Shown here in pieces: positions 46,180-59,390 of a stretch of 64,000 bases of DNA. The stretch is from contig MU385724.1 in NCBI GenBank assembly GCA_022497155.1, positions 1 to 64,000 on the forward strand, read 5' to 3'. The position numbers and the translations under genes are program-made. Source of the DNA: Whalleya microplaca (Eukaryota > Ascomycota > Sordariomycetes > Xylariales > Xylariaceae). The number at the start of each line of letters is the position of its first letter. Position 1 is the stretch's first letter. A model generated the notes under the pieces. It had not been told where the DNA came from. It did not search any database and saw only the letters and a program-made list of their open reading frames with translations.

Positions 46180-46763
46180 GAGGCAAAGGTGAATGGTAAA
46201 GGGCTGGAATTTGAGGGCCCTGGTATGGATGGCATATAACATCATAGTGAGACTATAGGGAGGGCAGGGGTTAAGCCGTTCCTCTTAGGGTGGAATTTCA
46301 AGGCTACGAGTATCGGCTTAAACGATTGTACAGTACGAAAAAGGCAGATATGGGATGGAAAGGCGTATACAAAGGGCGTATACAAAACAACACTTAACTC
46401 ACTAAAAGGACTAAAAGGACTAAAAGGTCCACGACACGTATGTAGCATAGCATAGCACTCAATCAACCAATCAAAGCACAACAATTCCGTTCATCATCAG
46501 TTGATTCATCATTACGCCTATGTATCTCATCTCATGCCTTTCAGATGGGATCGAATTCTAACCCCACCCCTACCCCCTTTTTTGGTTTACAAATACCACC
46601 AGAGAAGAATCAGAGCAGCAAACACATTGCCAAATAAACGCCCTAGCCATGCATGCATTTTGCATTTCGGATGAATTATCCGCCGGACTGTTACCGCACG
46701 AGATAGGTCGGCATGTGAGTAGCTCTCATTCAAAATATGTACACGAACGATCAGATCGGATCA
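46180..46763. other. convergent 3' intergenic region
   Basis: Space between the stop codons of the LETM1-like and Nab3 genes. It contains short ACTAAAAGG repeats at 46400-46430 and a poly-C/T tract near 46560. No gene seen. Confidence 0.5.
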
Positions 46764-49312
46764 CTACTGTCTGTACCGCGAGAGCTGCGTCATGATGTTC
46801 TGTACATGCTGTGCAGGATCACCACCACCGCCGTTAGCTCCGCCCGGCGCGCCGTTCATCGGCGGTCCAGGCGGGTAGCCCATGTTCGGCTGCAGGGGCG
46901 GCGGGCCACCACCACCGGTGGATCCCAAGCTGGCCAGCAAGGCGTTAACGTCGACCGGGGGACCGCCGGCAACCTGCCCGGGAAGGAGGCCCTGCTGGTT
47001 ATGCAGGGACCCCAAGACCTTCTGCAGCGCGGCATTGTCTACCGGCCCACCTCCGCCTCCGCCCGGGTAAGGCTGGGGAGGGTACGCTGGGGGCATCGAC
47101 GGGGGCATGTAAGGGGGCGGGGTAGGCTGGGGAGCGTACTGCGGCGCAGGTGGGAATTGCCCACCGTATGGCGACTGCAACTGAACCTGTGACTTCGTGC
47201 GGGTGACAAGCTGCGCAGCGATGTTCGGGTCAAGATCCTGGTATTGGTCGTAGCGGACGTTGTGGCGTCCGGCCGATCGATCGAATACTTGTAGTGGGAT
47301 CTTACCAGATTGCTGAGCGCGATAGTCGAGCTCGGCAACGGCATGTACGCCTTCCATGACTTGACGCTGGATGACGGCATCTCTGGGGAAACGAGGGTTC
47401 AGGAACATGACGTGAACTTTCAAGCCGTGATTGATGAATGCGCGCTCAACCCAGGATACGAAGTCTCTCTCGACCTCTTGAAGCAAGAGGAACTGCACGT
47501 CGGGAATATCTCCTCCGTAGCGACGTGGGATGTCGAGGTCTGCATCCGATGGATTGCGGCGATAGGGGCTAGGGGTTCGCCGGCGGTAATGGTCTGAGCC
47601 CCGTCTTCCGTAGCCAGGAGATCGTGAACGACCGCGAGGGGGGTTATAGCCGTCGTAATAGCCGCCACGGCTTTGGCTATCATACGAGTCTGTCTGACGA
47701 TGGCCGCCTCGTCTGGGTGATGGTTGCCGAGCTGGACGATAGTCATCCCGTCGGCCTCGCGCACCATCGTGACGGTCGCTGTCCCTTTTGCCCCGGTTTC
47801 CCCGCTTGTCTCCATCTCCACCATCCCTTTTCTGCGAGCGAGAGAATTCAAGATCTGCTCCTGGGTTAGCCGGCATCAAGAAGCCCTCCTCAATCACGAT
47901 GGTATAACTCACGAATTTTACGGCCTCTAACCTCAATCCCTTGCAGGTTGTCCATTGCTGCGGTTCCTTCCGCCACCGTATGGTATTGTACAAAACCGTA
48001 AGCTTGCTTGAGGGAGATCTGTGCTAGACGGCCGTACTTCGAGAAGATGTCGAACACCTCCTTTTTCGACACACGGTCGCTTGAGAGATTTCCTGGGCGA
48101 CTGTGAGTAGACATACATATACGAGCAACACTATCACGTACCAATAAATAATCTAGAACCCTCCGGAAAACGGTCCCATTTAGCTTCGGATACGTATCGA
48201 CGCTCCTCTTGAAGGAAATTATCCCATCGCTGCGATTGGTCAAAGACCTGTGGCTGAACACCGGCAACGGCGCCATAAGCAGGGTCATACTGCGATGCCA
48301 AAAGCGATTGATTTGGCACAGCATTTACGGATGAGGCTGGAGGCGGTGGAAGATTGCTACGAGCGTCTGCAGGGTACGTGCCGGGAGCAGGAGGGATTGA
48401 AGAAGCCGATGCTGTGGCATTGGGATAAGAGACTCCCGGCTGCTGGAGGAGGGCGTCTTCAGCACGCATATGTGACTGGGCCGACTGCTGCGGCATAGGG
48501 GGTCTAGGGGGCAACGAGGAAGAAGTTTGGAGGGTGGCAGGGTGGTTGGCCACATTCTGCGATACTGGCGCTTGGCTGGCATCACCTGCAGGGGCGTTGC
48601 CTATAATCTTATCGACAAGGCTTTGGATGTCAATCTCATCATTGGCAGCACTCGGGTGATGATCACTCTTGTCAGTAGACGCTTCTGCGGCTGGATGAGC
48701 CGGAGCGGGTATGTCGGTCGAAGAGGACGTTACCGCCTGTTCGTGTGGCTCTTGTGGCTCTTGTGGAGCTTGGGCTGTCTGTGGGCTCGGATCGGGAATA
48801 GATTGGCTTGTAAGTTGAACAGTGCTTGTAGTAGTAGAAGAAAGATCATGAGGAGCGGCCACTTCAGAATGATTTGTCTCAGATTCAGACGTTTCAGGGC
48901 TAAGTGTAGATTCGTTCGTCTTGGATACATCTTGCTGCGTTTCTGTAACATCTGATAGGGAATCGGAATGCTGTGTCTGCCCATCCTCCTCTTGTACTAA
49001 GTTCGTTTCACTAACTTGGCCCCCAGCGCTGTTATCAAGAGCAGGATCATGTGCAGTGGCAGTACCATCGTTGTGAGTGCCATCATGACCGTTGACTGTG
49101 GGCGTGTCGTTGTGGTTTGTAGCCTGGACCTGTTCTACAGCTGGAGCGGGCGCTCCTACAAATTGGCCGTCGTTGGAGAGCGACATGCTATAGAACGTAT
49201 CGGCTTGATCTTGTAGAGCCGGCACGACTATGGGGGAAGATGGATGGAGAGGCGCCGGAGAGACTGGGGTCAAGTCGGCCGTCGCCAGGAATTCGGGAGC
49301 CTTGTCGGTCAT
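46764..49312 (-). CDS. NAB3: Nab3-type RRM protein (nuclear polyadenylated RNA-binding)
   Basis: 815-aa protein from exons 49312-48142, 48092-47913 and 47860-46764. Both introns are phase 1 with donors GTACGT and GTGAGT. Residues 1-385 are acidic and disordered (Ser/Thr/Gln/Pro). The RRM spans about 385-455: RLFIGNLSSDR is RNP2 and QAYGFVQYHT is the RNP1 region. An Arg/Gly/Ser-rich stretch follows. Then comes DVQFLLLQEVERDFVSWVER to the ELDYRAQQSGKIPLQVFD region, which resembles the anticodon-binding-like domain of NCOA5. The tail is Pro/Gly/Gln-rich. Yeast Nab3 works with Nrd1 and Sen1 in early transcription termination and decay of non-coding RNA. The fungal orthologue is assigned on domain order. 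The 5' flank holds long AG and TCTG repeats. Confidence 0.88.
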
Positions 49313-49943
49313 TCAGTCAAGATGATATGTGTTTACTGTGACCAGGGTTTCGGATGAACATGAGGAGGGGGGAATGAGGCTCAACAGGCAGGGCAGGGCA
49401 AAGCAGAGTCTAAAGGAGGGGCAACTAGTAGAATAGTTTGATGAAGGGAAACTCAGTAGACCACCTGGGAAAACGGGGGCAGGGCCGGTTGGTTTTCAAG
49501 CTGAATCAATCAGAGATAGGCAAAGCAGGTATGGTTACTTGAAATCTTGTCCTGGTCAAGTGAGAGCTAGCTGTCGATACAAAGTATTTGTATTTGCTTC
49601 GCTGGGAGTTTGCTCTTTGCGCGTTGGGTTCGCCTTAGAGCACGCGACGGCAGAGTAGTCTAAACAAGATCGCCACGTAGCAATGCTGCCGAGCACTGAA
49701 GCTGAGAGTGACGGACGGGTCGGATGAAAGCTGGTCTGTCCTTTGCGATCCGACGACAAGTCTAGATAGACGGAGGATGGCGTTGGAAGATAGGGACGAT
49801 GCGCCGGAGAAAGGTCGAAATAATGATGGACAGTCACCGTTGCCTCAGTAGGCCATGAGAGAGGGGGTTTGAGGATGAATGTGTGATAGCAGAGAGAGGG
49901 AGTACGTAGACGAGAGTGAGAGGAACCGGAAGGATAGAGGGAG

Positions 49944-49989
<46 letters not shown>

Positions 49990-50884
49990 CACGAGGCGGG
50001 CAGCAGCAATACACAGAGAGAGGGATGTGAGTGTATTGCGTATTGTATGTAGCAGCAGGGAAGTAAGTGGTAGGTAACCTGCAACGTCTGTACGTCTGTC
50101 TGTCTGTCTGTCTGTCTACTTGGCCATGGACACGCAGAAGCCGGGACTTATTTGGGTGTCAATAGTATGTTGACTATTGTTGGCAACAATGGCAATCAAG
50201 GCAAGAACTGGCGAGGAAAAGACAAGAAGCTGGGCTGGAGGTTGTCGCGTTGAGGTTTTGCAGTTTTGCAATGGCAAGGCTGGGCAGCTTCTTGGTGAAA
50301 GAGTGCTGGAAAGCAGAGGAAAAGTTCTAGAAAGGAATTGTCCTGTAGACAGTAGAGCAAACGCGGGACAAATGGACGTATGGCATGCCATTGTCAATGG
50401 ATGGCTGCTTGGCCTAGCGTCATAACCTGGCTCGTGCACGCATTCTTTAGCCCTGTGAGGACTAGCTCGGCCTAGATAGCGAGGTACGTACCGATATATA
50501 CACCCGATCACCGACGTTTATCCAGCTGAACAGTACCGAAGAGTGGGGAGAAAGCCCCGACAGCCCCGACTTCCATACATATTGTCCAGCTTTACCTTTA
50601 AACATATAGCCTGATATGTCTACTAAGTAAATAATCTCCTGTTCTTTATACTGGACTCGATTCGAATTTGCTTACAGAGTATGTAGACCATAAGGGCTTG
50701 TTTGGTCTTGAAGTCCGACAGGTTCCTAAACATACTCCGCATATACCACAAACATAAGATTGATTGGTGTGTGGGCTGAAAGGTACAACCACCACTCAAT
50801 CTTGAGATGACGAGTTGGCGCTGCGGACGCTCAATTGTCAGCTTAGAGTCTTGAGATAACAGGGAAAGCTGATTCCGAAAAACC
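49313..50884. other. intergenic with simple repeats
   Basis: Divergent promoter region of Nab3 and the GGQ-domain gene. It has an (AG)n run at about 49948-49988 and a (TCTG)n run at about 50094-50117. No gene seen. Confidence 0.6.
49948..49988. repeat. (AG)n microsatellite
   Basis: About 20 uninterrupted AG units upstream of the Nab3 gene; GAGA-rich tracts are common in fungal promoters and 5' UTRs. Confidence 0.9.
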
Positions 50885-51596
50885 ATGCTGCGAGCTATGT
50901 TTACGAGTCTAAACCGATTGCCGGTTACGACATCCATCCGCAAGCCGGTCCTAGCCGTGCGAACCATCCAGCAACAGGTTTTCGTCGATGAAGACGATCT
51001 CATAGCAGCCAGAAAGTGGCATGAATCTTTCAATGAAGATAGCTTGCCCAAGGGGCACACAACTTATTCACGGTCAAGCGGACCTGGGGGGCAACATGTG
51101 AATAAGTCAGCAGTCACAACCACCCCCAATTCAAGATAAGTCTCTAACAGCCCACTCAGAACTGAGAGCAAAGCCACAACAGTTTGGTCCGTCGAAGAAC
51201 TATCTGGAGGTTTGCCAACTTTGATAGGCGCAGCACTGCGTACGTCGAAATACTATACCAAGCGCAATGACTCAATCACAATGCAAGCCCAGACGGATCG
51301 CAGCAGATCTCGAAACACGGAAGATAACCGCCTGAAGTTGGCAGAGGAGCTTCAGAAGATTTATAAAGCGCAGATTCCGGGAGAGACTAACCCCGAGAAA
51401 ATCAAGAAGCACAAGGAACTGTAAGCACAATTGTCTATATTTCCACTGACATCCCTTGATGCTCTCTTCCAAGAAAAAACCCGGGAATGTATCATGGCTA
51501 ACTGAAGATAGGGCGAAGTTGTCTAACGAAGATAGACTGAAGTCGAAGAAGCAACATGCTGCTAAGAAAGCAGCTCGAAAGAGTTCCGATGAATAA
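50885..51596 (+). CDS. mitochondrial class I release factor-like protein (GGQ, Pth4/ICT1-type)
   Basis: 188-aa protein in exons 50885-51105, 51160-51420 and 51512-51596. Exon 1 encodes a basic presequence (MLRAMFTSLNRLP, SIRKPVLAVR) and the catalytic loop YSRSSGPGGQHVN. The intron donor there (GTCAGC) is weak, but the join AA|A gives the conserved VNK followed by TESKATTVW. Exon 3 ends in a Lys-rich tail (KSKKQHAAKKAARKSS). It has the RF-1 domain without codon-recognition domains, as in ICT1 and yeast YOL114C (Pth4). These hydrolyse peptidyl-tRNA on stalled mitochondrial ribosomes, the GGQ positioning water at the ester bond and the basic tail entering the mRNA channel. The mitochondrial location is inferred. 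Confidence 0.88.
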
Positions 51597-52737
51597 GAGA
51601 CTTCTGAGTTGAAGTATAAACAGATCCAGAAACCCCCATCATGATTAGGCCGCTCCTATGTTGTGAGGGATGTCCTATTTATTACAAGGCGGGCTGCTTG
51701 GCCGGCTTGGACACATGTTGGATCTCATATGTACACACAAGTCATGAGATACATATCAAAGAAGACTCAGAGAGCATAGCATCTACTGATCACATTGAGT
51801 CATAACGAGACTGTGATTTCTGAAGATAACCGTACGAAAATAAAACAAGCAGCTACAATGCCGCTTAGAGATCAATTGTAAAAAGGGGATATTATGTTCT
51901 GCTTACCTTTCACCAACTAGTTACATAGACATGAAGATGGAGGACAAGAAGATTAATACAGTTTAGATGCTAGCGTAACGGTATATTGAATTAAGCAGTA
52001 GCCAAGCGGAGGTGTTCCTCATTATCGACGCAACGGGGCGCTCGCCCCGCTATCACAGGGTCCTCGCTCCCTCCCGATAAGGCAGCTTAGGTAAGAATTA
52101 AGTGAGGGGCGGTGGAAAGCGGGCCTCCAGCTGAATCAACTGGCTGAATCAACCGCTGATCGGATCCGATTGAGTCTGCACCTCCTTCAATTTGCGCAGC
52201 GTCACCACCGTCTCCCGTCGCGACACCCGCCGTTCTTATCTAGAATTCTTCTGATTCTTCTTCGAGTCCTACTCCCCAATTGTGAATAAGCTGATTTGCA
52301 TCTGGTGTTTGTTTGAGCACAATACAGTGCTCGGAAGGCTGACTGACTTCTACAAGTCGGCCGTCGCCATTCGTTTGTCCACTTGCGTAACCCTCCACAT
52401 CACGAGCCTCAGGGGGGACCAGATCAAGTGCCGGAGTCCTCTTTGTTATTGAACTTGTTGGTTTGTTTATCGTCTTCTTGGGACTCCAGCTTTCAGATTT
52501 GCGTATTGTTGCCAGTTATAACGTGCGAGACGATATCCACTCCTGCGACCGCCCCTTTCATATACATACATCCATCTGTCGACTATCATCCAACACGATC
52601 AAATCCTTCGATTCTGCTTACGAAACTGTCCGGCTGAGCTCGAGTCTACATTTCAAGCCATATAGCCTATTACATCCCACTCCAGCTATTATTGTCGTTA
52701 TAGTCGTGGGCTTCAACCACAACTCTGTCTACCTATC
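51597..52737. other. intergenic / 5' region of the CaM kinase gene
   Basis: No gene seen. Just upstream of the kinase start are several short open frames (52383-52741) that may be upstream ORFs in a long 5' UTR. Confidence 0.5.
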
Positions 52738-54074
52738 ATGAACGCCACGGCCGACATGACCAACAACGGCTCCCCCCGTCCGAATCCCCAGATACAACCA
52801 TGTCGATACAAGGTGGGAAAGACGCTAGGAGCAGGCTCCTATTCCGTCGTGAAGGAGTGTGTTCACATTGACACGGGACGGTATTATGCGGCCAAGGTTA
52901 TCAACAAGAGACTGATGGCCGGTCGAGAACACATGGTTCGTGCTTCTCCCCCTTTGCCTCACATCTGAGACTATGTCACATATATGGCTTACGCCGTCGT
53001 TCACTGGATCAGGTACGGAACGAGATCGCGGTCCTCAAGAAGGTCTCCATGGGCCACCAGAATATCTTGACCCTCGTCGACTACTTCGAGACTATGAATA
53101 ACCTATACCTCGTGACTGACCTAGCACTTGGCGGTGAGCTCTTTGATCGGATCTGCCGTAAAGGGTCGTACTACGAGTCCGACGCCGCTGACCTGATCCG
53201 CGCGACACTCTCGGCCGTCGCGTATCTGCACGACCACGGCATCGTACATCGCGACCTCAAACCAGAGAACTTACTCTTCCGCACCCCCGAAGATAATGCC
53301 GATCTCCTTATCGCTGATTTCGGTCTATCACGAATCATGGACGAGGAGCAATTCCACGTCCTTACAACCACCTGTGGAACGCCCGGATACATGGCCCCCG
53401 AGATCTTCAAGAAGACGGGTCACGGAAAACCAGTAGATATATGGGCGATGGGGGTCATCACGTACTTCCTGCTGTGCGGCTACACGCCCTTCGACCGCGA
53501 CAGCGACTTCGAGGAGATGCAAGCGATCCTGAACGCGGACTACAGCTTCCAGCCGGTGGACTACTGGCGCGGCGTCAGCGACCATGCCAAGGAGTTCATC
53601 TGCCGCTGCCTGACGGTGGACCCCAACAAGCGCATGACGGCGCACGAGGCGCTGGGCCACCCCTTCGTGGCCGGCTACCACCTGAGCGCCAACGGCGACA
53701 AGGGCCAGAACCTGCTCCCGACCGTCAAGAAGAACTTCAACGCCCGCAAGACCCTGCACGCCGCCATCGACACCGTGCGCGCCATCAACAAGCTGCGCGA
53801 GGGCCAGGCCCAGGCACACCTCATGGACGGCTCCCAGTCCGCCGAGCCCGGGCGCGGCGCGGCGCCCCTGGGTAATAAGGATAACGGCGCCGGCAAGGCG
53901 CAGGGCGACTCGGGCTACGCGAGTAACCGCGACGGCGACGTGGAGATGGGCGGGATGGGAGGAGGCGGAGGAGCCATGTCGGGGGTGCCGTCGAGCCTGC
54001 GGCCCGGCATGGTCGCGAACCGGGTGGTGGAGACGTCGAAGGGGTTATGGAGTGCCGGGCAGCCACGAAGATGA
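52738..54074 (+). CDS. calcium/calmodulin-dependent protein kinase I-like
   Basis: 419-aa Ser/Thr kinase from exons 52738-52935 and 53013-54074 (phase 0, donor GTTCGT). All kinase motifs are present: LGAGSYSVVKE glycine loop (30-40), Lys53, HRDLKPEN with Asp147 and DFG at 168-170. The activation loop TTTCGTPGYMAPE has a Thr suited for CaMKK phosphorylation. After the catalytic domain, VKKNFNARKTLHAAIDTVRA fits the autoinhibitory/calmodulin-binding helix. The C-terminus is Gly/Ser-rich. This is the CMK1/CmkA-type CaM kinase of filamentous fungi, acting in the cytosol in Ca2+ signalling, stress tolerance and growth. Codon use is strongly GC-ended in exon 2. Confidence 0.93.
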
Positions 54075-55718
54075 GAGAGGAAGGAGTCGAGTCGCATCGC
54101 ATCGCATAGATGGGGTTGGTTACGTTGCTTACTTCTCTACACAAAACGAATAAAAACAAGAAAGAGATCTTCTATAGCTCGGCACGTTCTGGTACACTAT
54201 TGGGATATAGGATATACACTTCGGGGATAGCGTGCGCACCCTTTTCACACCACCACCACCCATCCGGAGAACTGGAGACCAGGCTATAGAGATTACGTGT
54301 GTACATGTACATACATACACGGGAGCGCATTGCTTACTTACTGGCTTCACGACACGGGGAGAATCATATGAGAGCGCGAAAGCAAGAAAGCAAGCAAGCA
54401 AAGCCAGAATAGTATCTGGCAAGCTGTGGAGAGAGTACAAACAAACACAAACAATAACTTGCGACGACGAAGAGAGATATGATATGATTGATAGCCGCGC
54501 CAGATTTCGTGTCAACCCGGGAAAACGAAACGAATGCTTCTTAGTCTTAAACATTAGACTCTCTCTGTCTGACATGATAGACACTACCTACCTACCCATT
54601 ACCTGGACATTGGTGGTGTGTGTGTGTACTGTACATAAATGAATGAATGGTATGGAGATACTATGTACACAGGCATGTACGCCGTATGTAAAGCTGGCCG
54701 CTCAGTTCGCTATACTACTTATTACTTTACTTACTACAGTGTACTATAGTTAGTATTACATACCTTGTTTAGTCGTACGTAAAGGTAGCCCACCTGAGTA
54801 GGTAGCCAAGAAGCTACTAAGGGCTCCAACTGCCAATGAAAATCTTCACTTCGCGATGGTTGTGGTGAATAATAATTACCGAAAGTTCGCATCGGCGGCT
54901 CGTAGTTACCTTAATAGTGTCTGTCAATCCCTTCACACATTACCTAGGTACATACATAGTCTATTTGTAGTATTCGCCGGACTACATATGTACGTACGTA
55001 CATACCTACTGGCGAGAAAGAAGAAGAAGATGATGGGATGGAGCCCGCCCACTAATTCATTCATTCGCTCGCTCGTTCATTGGAAGGATTGGACTTTGGC
55101 TTTGGATTTGGATCCGTTCGCTTCCTGCCCTTCCGGATGTGTCATTTGCCTTGCGCGCCTTGCCTCGGGAAGCAAGCAAGGAAAAGCTGTCAAGCTACCT
55201 TACTTTTATCTGCTAGAGCTGCATCCAGCCCTTTTTGAGCCTCACTAGTCACATGGGGGGCTACACTTACTATGCACGACCTGACAGCCTGACTGACTGA
55301 CTGACTGACAACCAACCTAACGCAAAGCTACTAACATAGTACGTATGTGTGTATGTATATTACCGGTTTTTTTTTTTTTTTTCTCCCTGTTCTATCTAGG
55401 TATAGGCAGCTCGACTAGCGATTCAAGACGATGTCGAGCACAGAGTTTCGTTTCGTAGACGTCAGTCAGGTACCTAGCGTAAGCCACTAGGTAGCAAGTT
55501 GATTGATTATCTACAAGCGCAGAGTAGACTGGCTCGTTATCTCAAGGCTCGCTCGAAGCAAGCGAGGGGTGCGCTCATTGGCGCGATACCTAGCCTCTCC
55601 CCTCGCAGCAGCAGCAGAAGTAGCAAGGAATCTAATAAGGGCAAAGGGCTCGCATCATCTCATTCATCAACCTCTACAGTTGACTAGCATGTACTACTAG
55701 CCCGCTACAGTACTAGGC

Positions 55719-55760
55719 ATGTATGTATGTATGTATGTACGTATGCGTACGTATGTACAT
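55719..55760. repeat. (GTAT)n/(GTAC)n simple repeat
   Basis: CATGTATGTATGTATGTATG followed by related TACGTATG units. Similar units recur at 54990-55005, 56226-56250 and 58254-58275. Confidence 0.85.
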
Positions 55761-58260
55761 AGGTTGTTAGACCTGTACGGAATCGGCTGGTTTGGTTTCA
55801 TTCTGTTGTGTGTCGTGCATAACCTCAGTTATGCAACCACTCGACGCATCCGGATGGCACGGACGCTTCCGAGCTGGGAAAGACGGGGATCCCCCTACTG
55901 CTATCCGCAATCCGCCTCCGCCGAGGCTCTTGGGGCTAGCAGCAGGCTAGGTAGGTACATGTAGGTCGGTAGACTGCCTTGCCCTTTTGCAAAAAGATTC
56001 CGAGCGCCTCGCCTCGCTGCTCGCTTCGTCCAACAGTAGGCATGGGAGTTGGTCCTTTTGGTCGCGTGATTTAAGATTGTAGTACGGGGACGGGAGACGG
56101 ACGAAACGGATCCGACAAGGAAGAGAAAAGAAAAGAGTAAGAAAAAAGACGCAGAAAAATTTCAGCTGTTATTAAACGTCTTTCTTGGCTTTTCTGGCCT
56201 TGTTCTTATTATGTAGTACATGGTTTGTATGTACGTATGTACGGTTTGTATGTAGATACATAGTTTTATTACTGTTATCAAGCGGACGGCCCTCGGTAGT
56301 GCCCAGTGGAGATCAGCAATCTCTGATCAGTGATCTTCTCGCTCTGGTCAGATCCTCAGATGATAACTATCCGACCAGGGGCAGGCAGGGCAGGGCCAGC
56401 CTGCCCCGGGCGCGGGTCCCCCTTCATCCATCCATACATACAGCACTGTGGACGAGAAAGAGGGAATGGGATTCGATTCTACCACCACATTTTTGTATGT
56501 ACCTGTGCTCCACTGCGGAAAGTGGGCATGCACTTTTCATAAGACGACCTGGGACGCTTTTGCACTGATAATGCGACTCCGAACCCCGTCCGTCGCATGA
56601 ATAATTACATACCGCTTTCGCTGCGTGTGTGTACTACATACTGTTACGCAACCCACGCCATTCCCATCCCGCCTATTCCCGCACGCGCGGGCTGCATGGA
56701 CCGCCGTGGTGAGGTGATGAGGAAAGAAACTGTGACTCTGTGTGAGTGAGAAAGTGAGCCCTGTAGCCCTGTGAAGCGAGTGAGAGTCGGTACCTCGGGC
56801 ACACCCAACAGGCCGAATACCTATTCCTATGTAGGAGACCAGGATGCGGGTAGGTAGGGGGTGGGGGATGGGGGATGGGGGATGGGTGGTGGTGGTGATG
56901 GTGAGCCGATGAGTCGTTTTTGCTGCTCGTTATCGGTCTTGCCAGTGTTTCTCGATCCTCCTGCAAGCCCGTCTGCCCGTCTTACTGTGCCGTTTCAGGT
57001 TATCGTCTTATTGGCGGACAAGCGCTGTCGCCAGCACGAAGGTCGAGTCACCCAGTGTTTTAATTTCGTCCGTCCACGGCCGTCGTAAAGCGTATTCAAT
57101 TGATGAAATCCCCCCCCCCTCACGTGGGCCACTGTGGTATACAAGTGGTACGTATACGCGTATCGTCGATGCGAATACTTCCATGACGTGAGGGCTACAT
57201 GGGTGGCAGCGGGTGGCTTGTTAGGGCCATCGTTAGTTACCTGGTAGATTAGCTTGGAACGGTTGCTGGTGGGGAGTGCCTAATGAACCAGTTGAACCTT
57301 TTTGTGGCCTTTCATAGCTTTCAACAGCATGAACATTTTCTACCTAGGCTGCTAGGTAAGAGAGGTACATGACAGCCAAGGCTCCAAGCGCGTGGTAGCG
57401 CATATTCGGTGGGGCGTATAAGAGTGCCGACGTGGCCGGGCAGGAAGTTGATAGCGTGACCGAAATTTTGGCGTCCGTTTGATACCTCTGCTTACCGGGG
57501 CATATATTGTGTTGGTGGTTTTGGCTTCACAAGCCGTAGGGATAATCATTATCATATGTGCAGGATACTAGTTCGGACACTGCGGATCTGCATACATACA
57601 TATGTACCTACTACACTTGTAGTAGACCATATCATGTCATAAGTGTGTTGTATACTATGCATGGACCCCAAGGGCTACTACCGAGGCAATAGAATCTCAA
57701 TGAAATGAAAATAACTGTCAATATCAGGCGCAATAATGCATGTTGGTTGGTACCTTCATAGGCCTTCATAGGCACGAGGCATGAAGGACGCTGTACAACA
57801 CACATTGTTTACAAATCAGCCCTGTAGCCCTGCTGATAAATGGAATGAATGGATGGCCACCGGGAGGACGATACCTAATCTAAAGTCTTTGTCATATTAA
57901 GCGCCAAAGGATGTTGACCCTGTCGACCCTGTCTGGCTGCGTTGAAACGGTCCCCCGCTTGAGGGCTTGAGAGGGCCTGTTGCATGCTTTGAAGACTTGT
58001 GGTAAAAGAGTCGAGCCGAGAGAGACCAAGGCTCAAGAGAGCAAGGGATCTGAAGCTTCAAAGCAGCAGCGAGTGAGTGGGAAGGCATCTGGAGTTGCAT
58101 TGCAGAAATGAGACCCAACTTGGCAGTTATGGGCAATAGTTATGGACAATCCGCATGCGGGTTTGGCGCAGAGCGCAGAGGCCGGATGCATTTTCACACC
58201 GCATTTACAAGATTGACTTACTTACAGATCTGTTGTATTCGTCCCTCATCCATACATATG

Positions 58261-58306
58261 TACATACATACATAGGACATACATAGGACATACATAGGAC
58301 ATACAT
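58261..58306. repeat. 11-bp tandem repeat AGGACATACAT
   Basis: Three units of AGGACATACAT after a TACATACATA run. Confidence 0.85.
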
Positions 58307-59390
58307 TGTTGCGTAGATTACATAGATTGCATAGATTGCGTCGAAGGCTATGGAATTCGGAATTCGATCTCACAATCTCACCGTTGCCATGCTGACCGAC
58401 CCTTCGCCGACCTATTCTAGACTGGCGACTAGGAAAGATTAGGTACAAATGTGTGAGATATGTGTGAGATATGTGTGAGTGATCTCGTGCACATGTCGCA
58501 AGTTATGCAAAATCTGAATTGCCCGAGAAGCGGGAGCGAATAAAGTTTCGGGCACCTGATTCGCCCAGGGGGTTCGTGTAACGCAATACCTGGGTACTTT
58601 GCTGTGGGTCCGATGATTTTCCTTGTCCCATCGCGATCTGATTGGCCCATGTTTCTCAGTCGGAGCATCGATCGTTGCCATTTCCGGCATCGCGTCCATC
58701 TTGGAAAATAGCCCGCATGCGCTTAACCAGCTAGCGTGTACCGCCGTACTCTACGGAGTATGTACTACCAAACTACGTAGCAGCCCTGTAACCTTGTTGG
58801 TTGGCGTCCTTGTCTGCCCTGCCTGCCCTGTCATTCAGCGCAGAGCGACGCTGAACGATACCTAAACAACACCCCAAACGACCCAAAGCGCCATTACTCA
58901 TACAGTCATATCTGCTCCACTCTTTTTAGGATATCCATGACTGACTTGGACTGACTACTGCGTATGTACATACTTGACCCTTGACCTGACTGACTGGACT
59001 GACTGCAGCCAAAGTCCGAGTGTCCTTCACATCCCTGTCCCCGTTGCCCGTTATATCCGCCATACTCGCAGTATGTGCATGTAAAGTTAAATATGAATCA
59101 ATCCCTTCCCTTGCCACAGCTGTTTTTGGGCCTTGCGACCTTTGTGCGAATTGCTTCCCACTCGTAACCCCCATTTCCAACCTGCGTCGATCCGCTTCTC
59201 CCTCCGGGCCAAGTCCTTTGCCCTTCCAGTACCGCAACCATCTCGGCGAACACACACCTCACGTACCACTCCGAACCCACCGGTGCTACTGCTACTAGAC
59301 GGAGGATACAGTTCCAAGTTCAAATTGTTTCGCTGGAGTTACGATACGTAGACTCTGGGGCCGCCTTGTAGTCTAGGAGAGACCGATCCG

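Larger units (their letters stand above)
54075..59390. other. 5.3-kb gene-free stretch rich in simple repeats
   Basis: No gene supported. It contains many short repeats: poly-T (55367-55382), GACT units (55289-55308), GTAT/GTAC (55719-55760, 56226-56250), GATGGGG (56864-56884), AGGACATACAT units (58275-58306) and GTGTGAGATAT units (58450-58480). It may include a long regulatory region of the Aur1 gene or untranslated RNA. I see no conserved coding frame on either strand. Confidence 0.55.

Noticed and set aside
49948..50117. AG and TCTG runs considered as a CRISPR-like array or telomere repeat
   Set aside because: Plain microsatellites without spacers or telomere unit.
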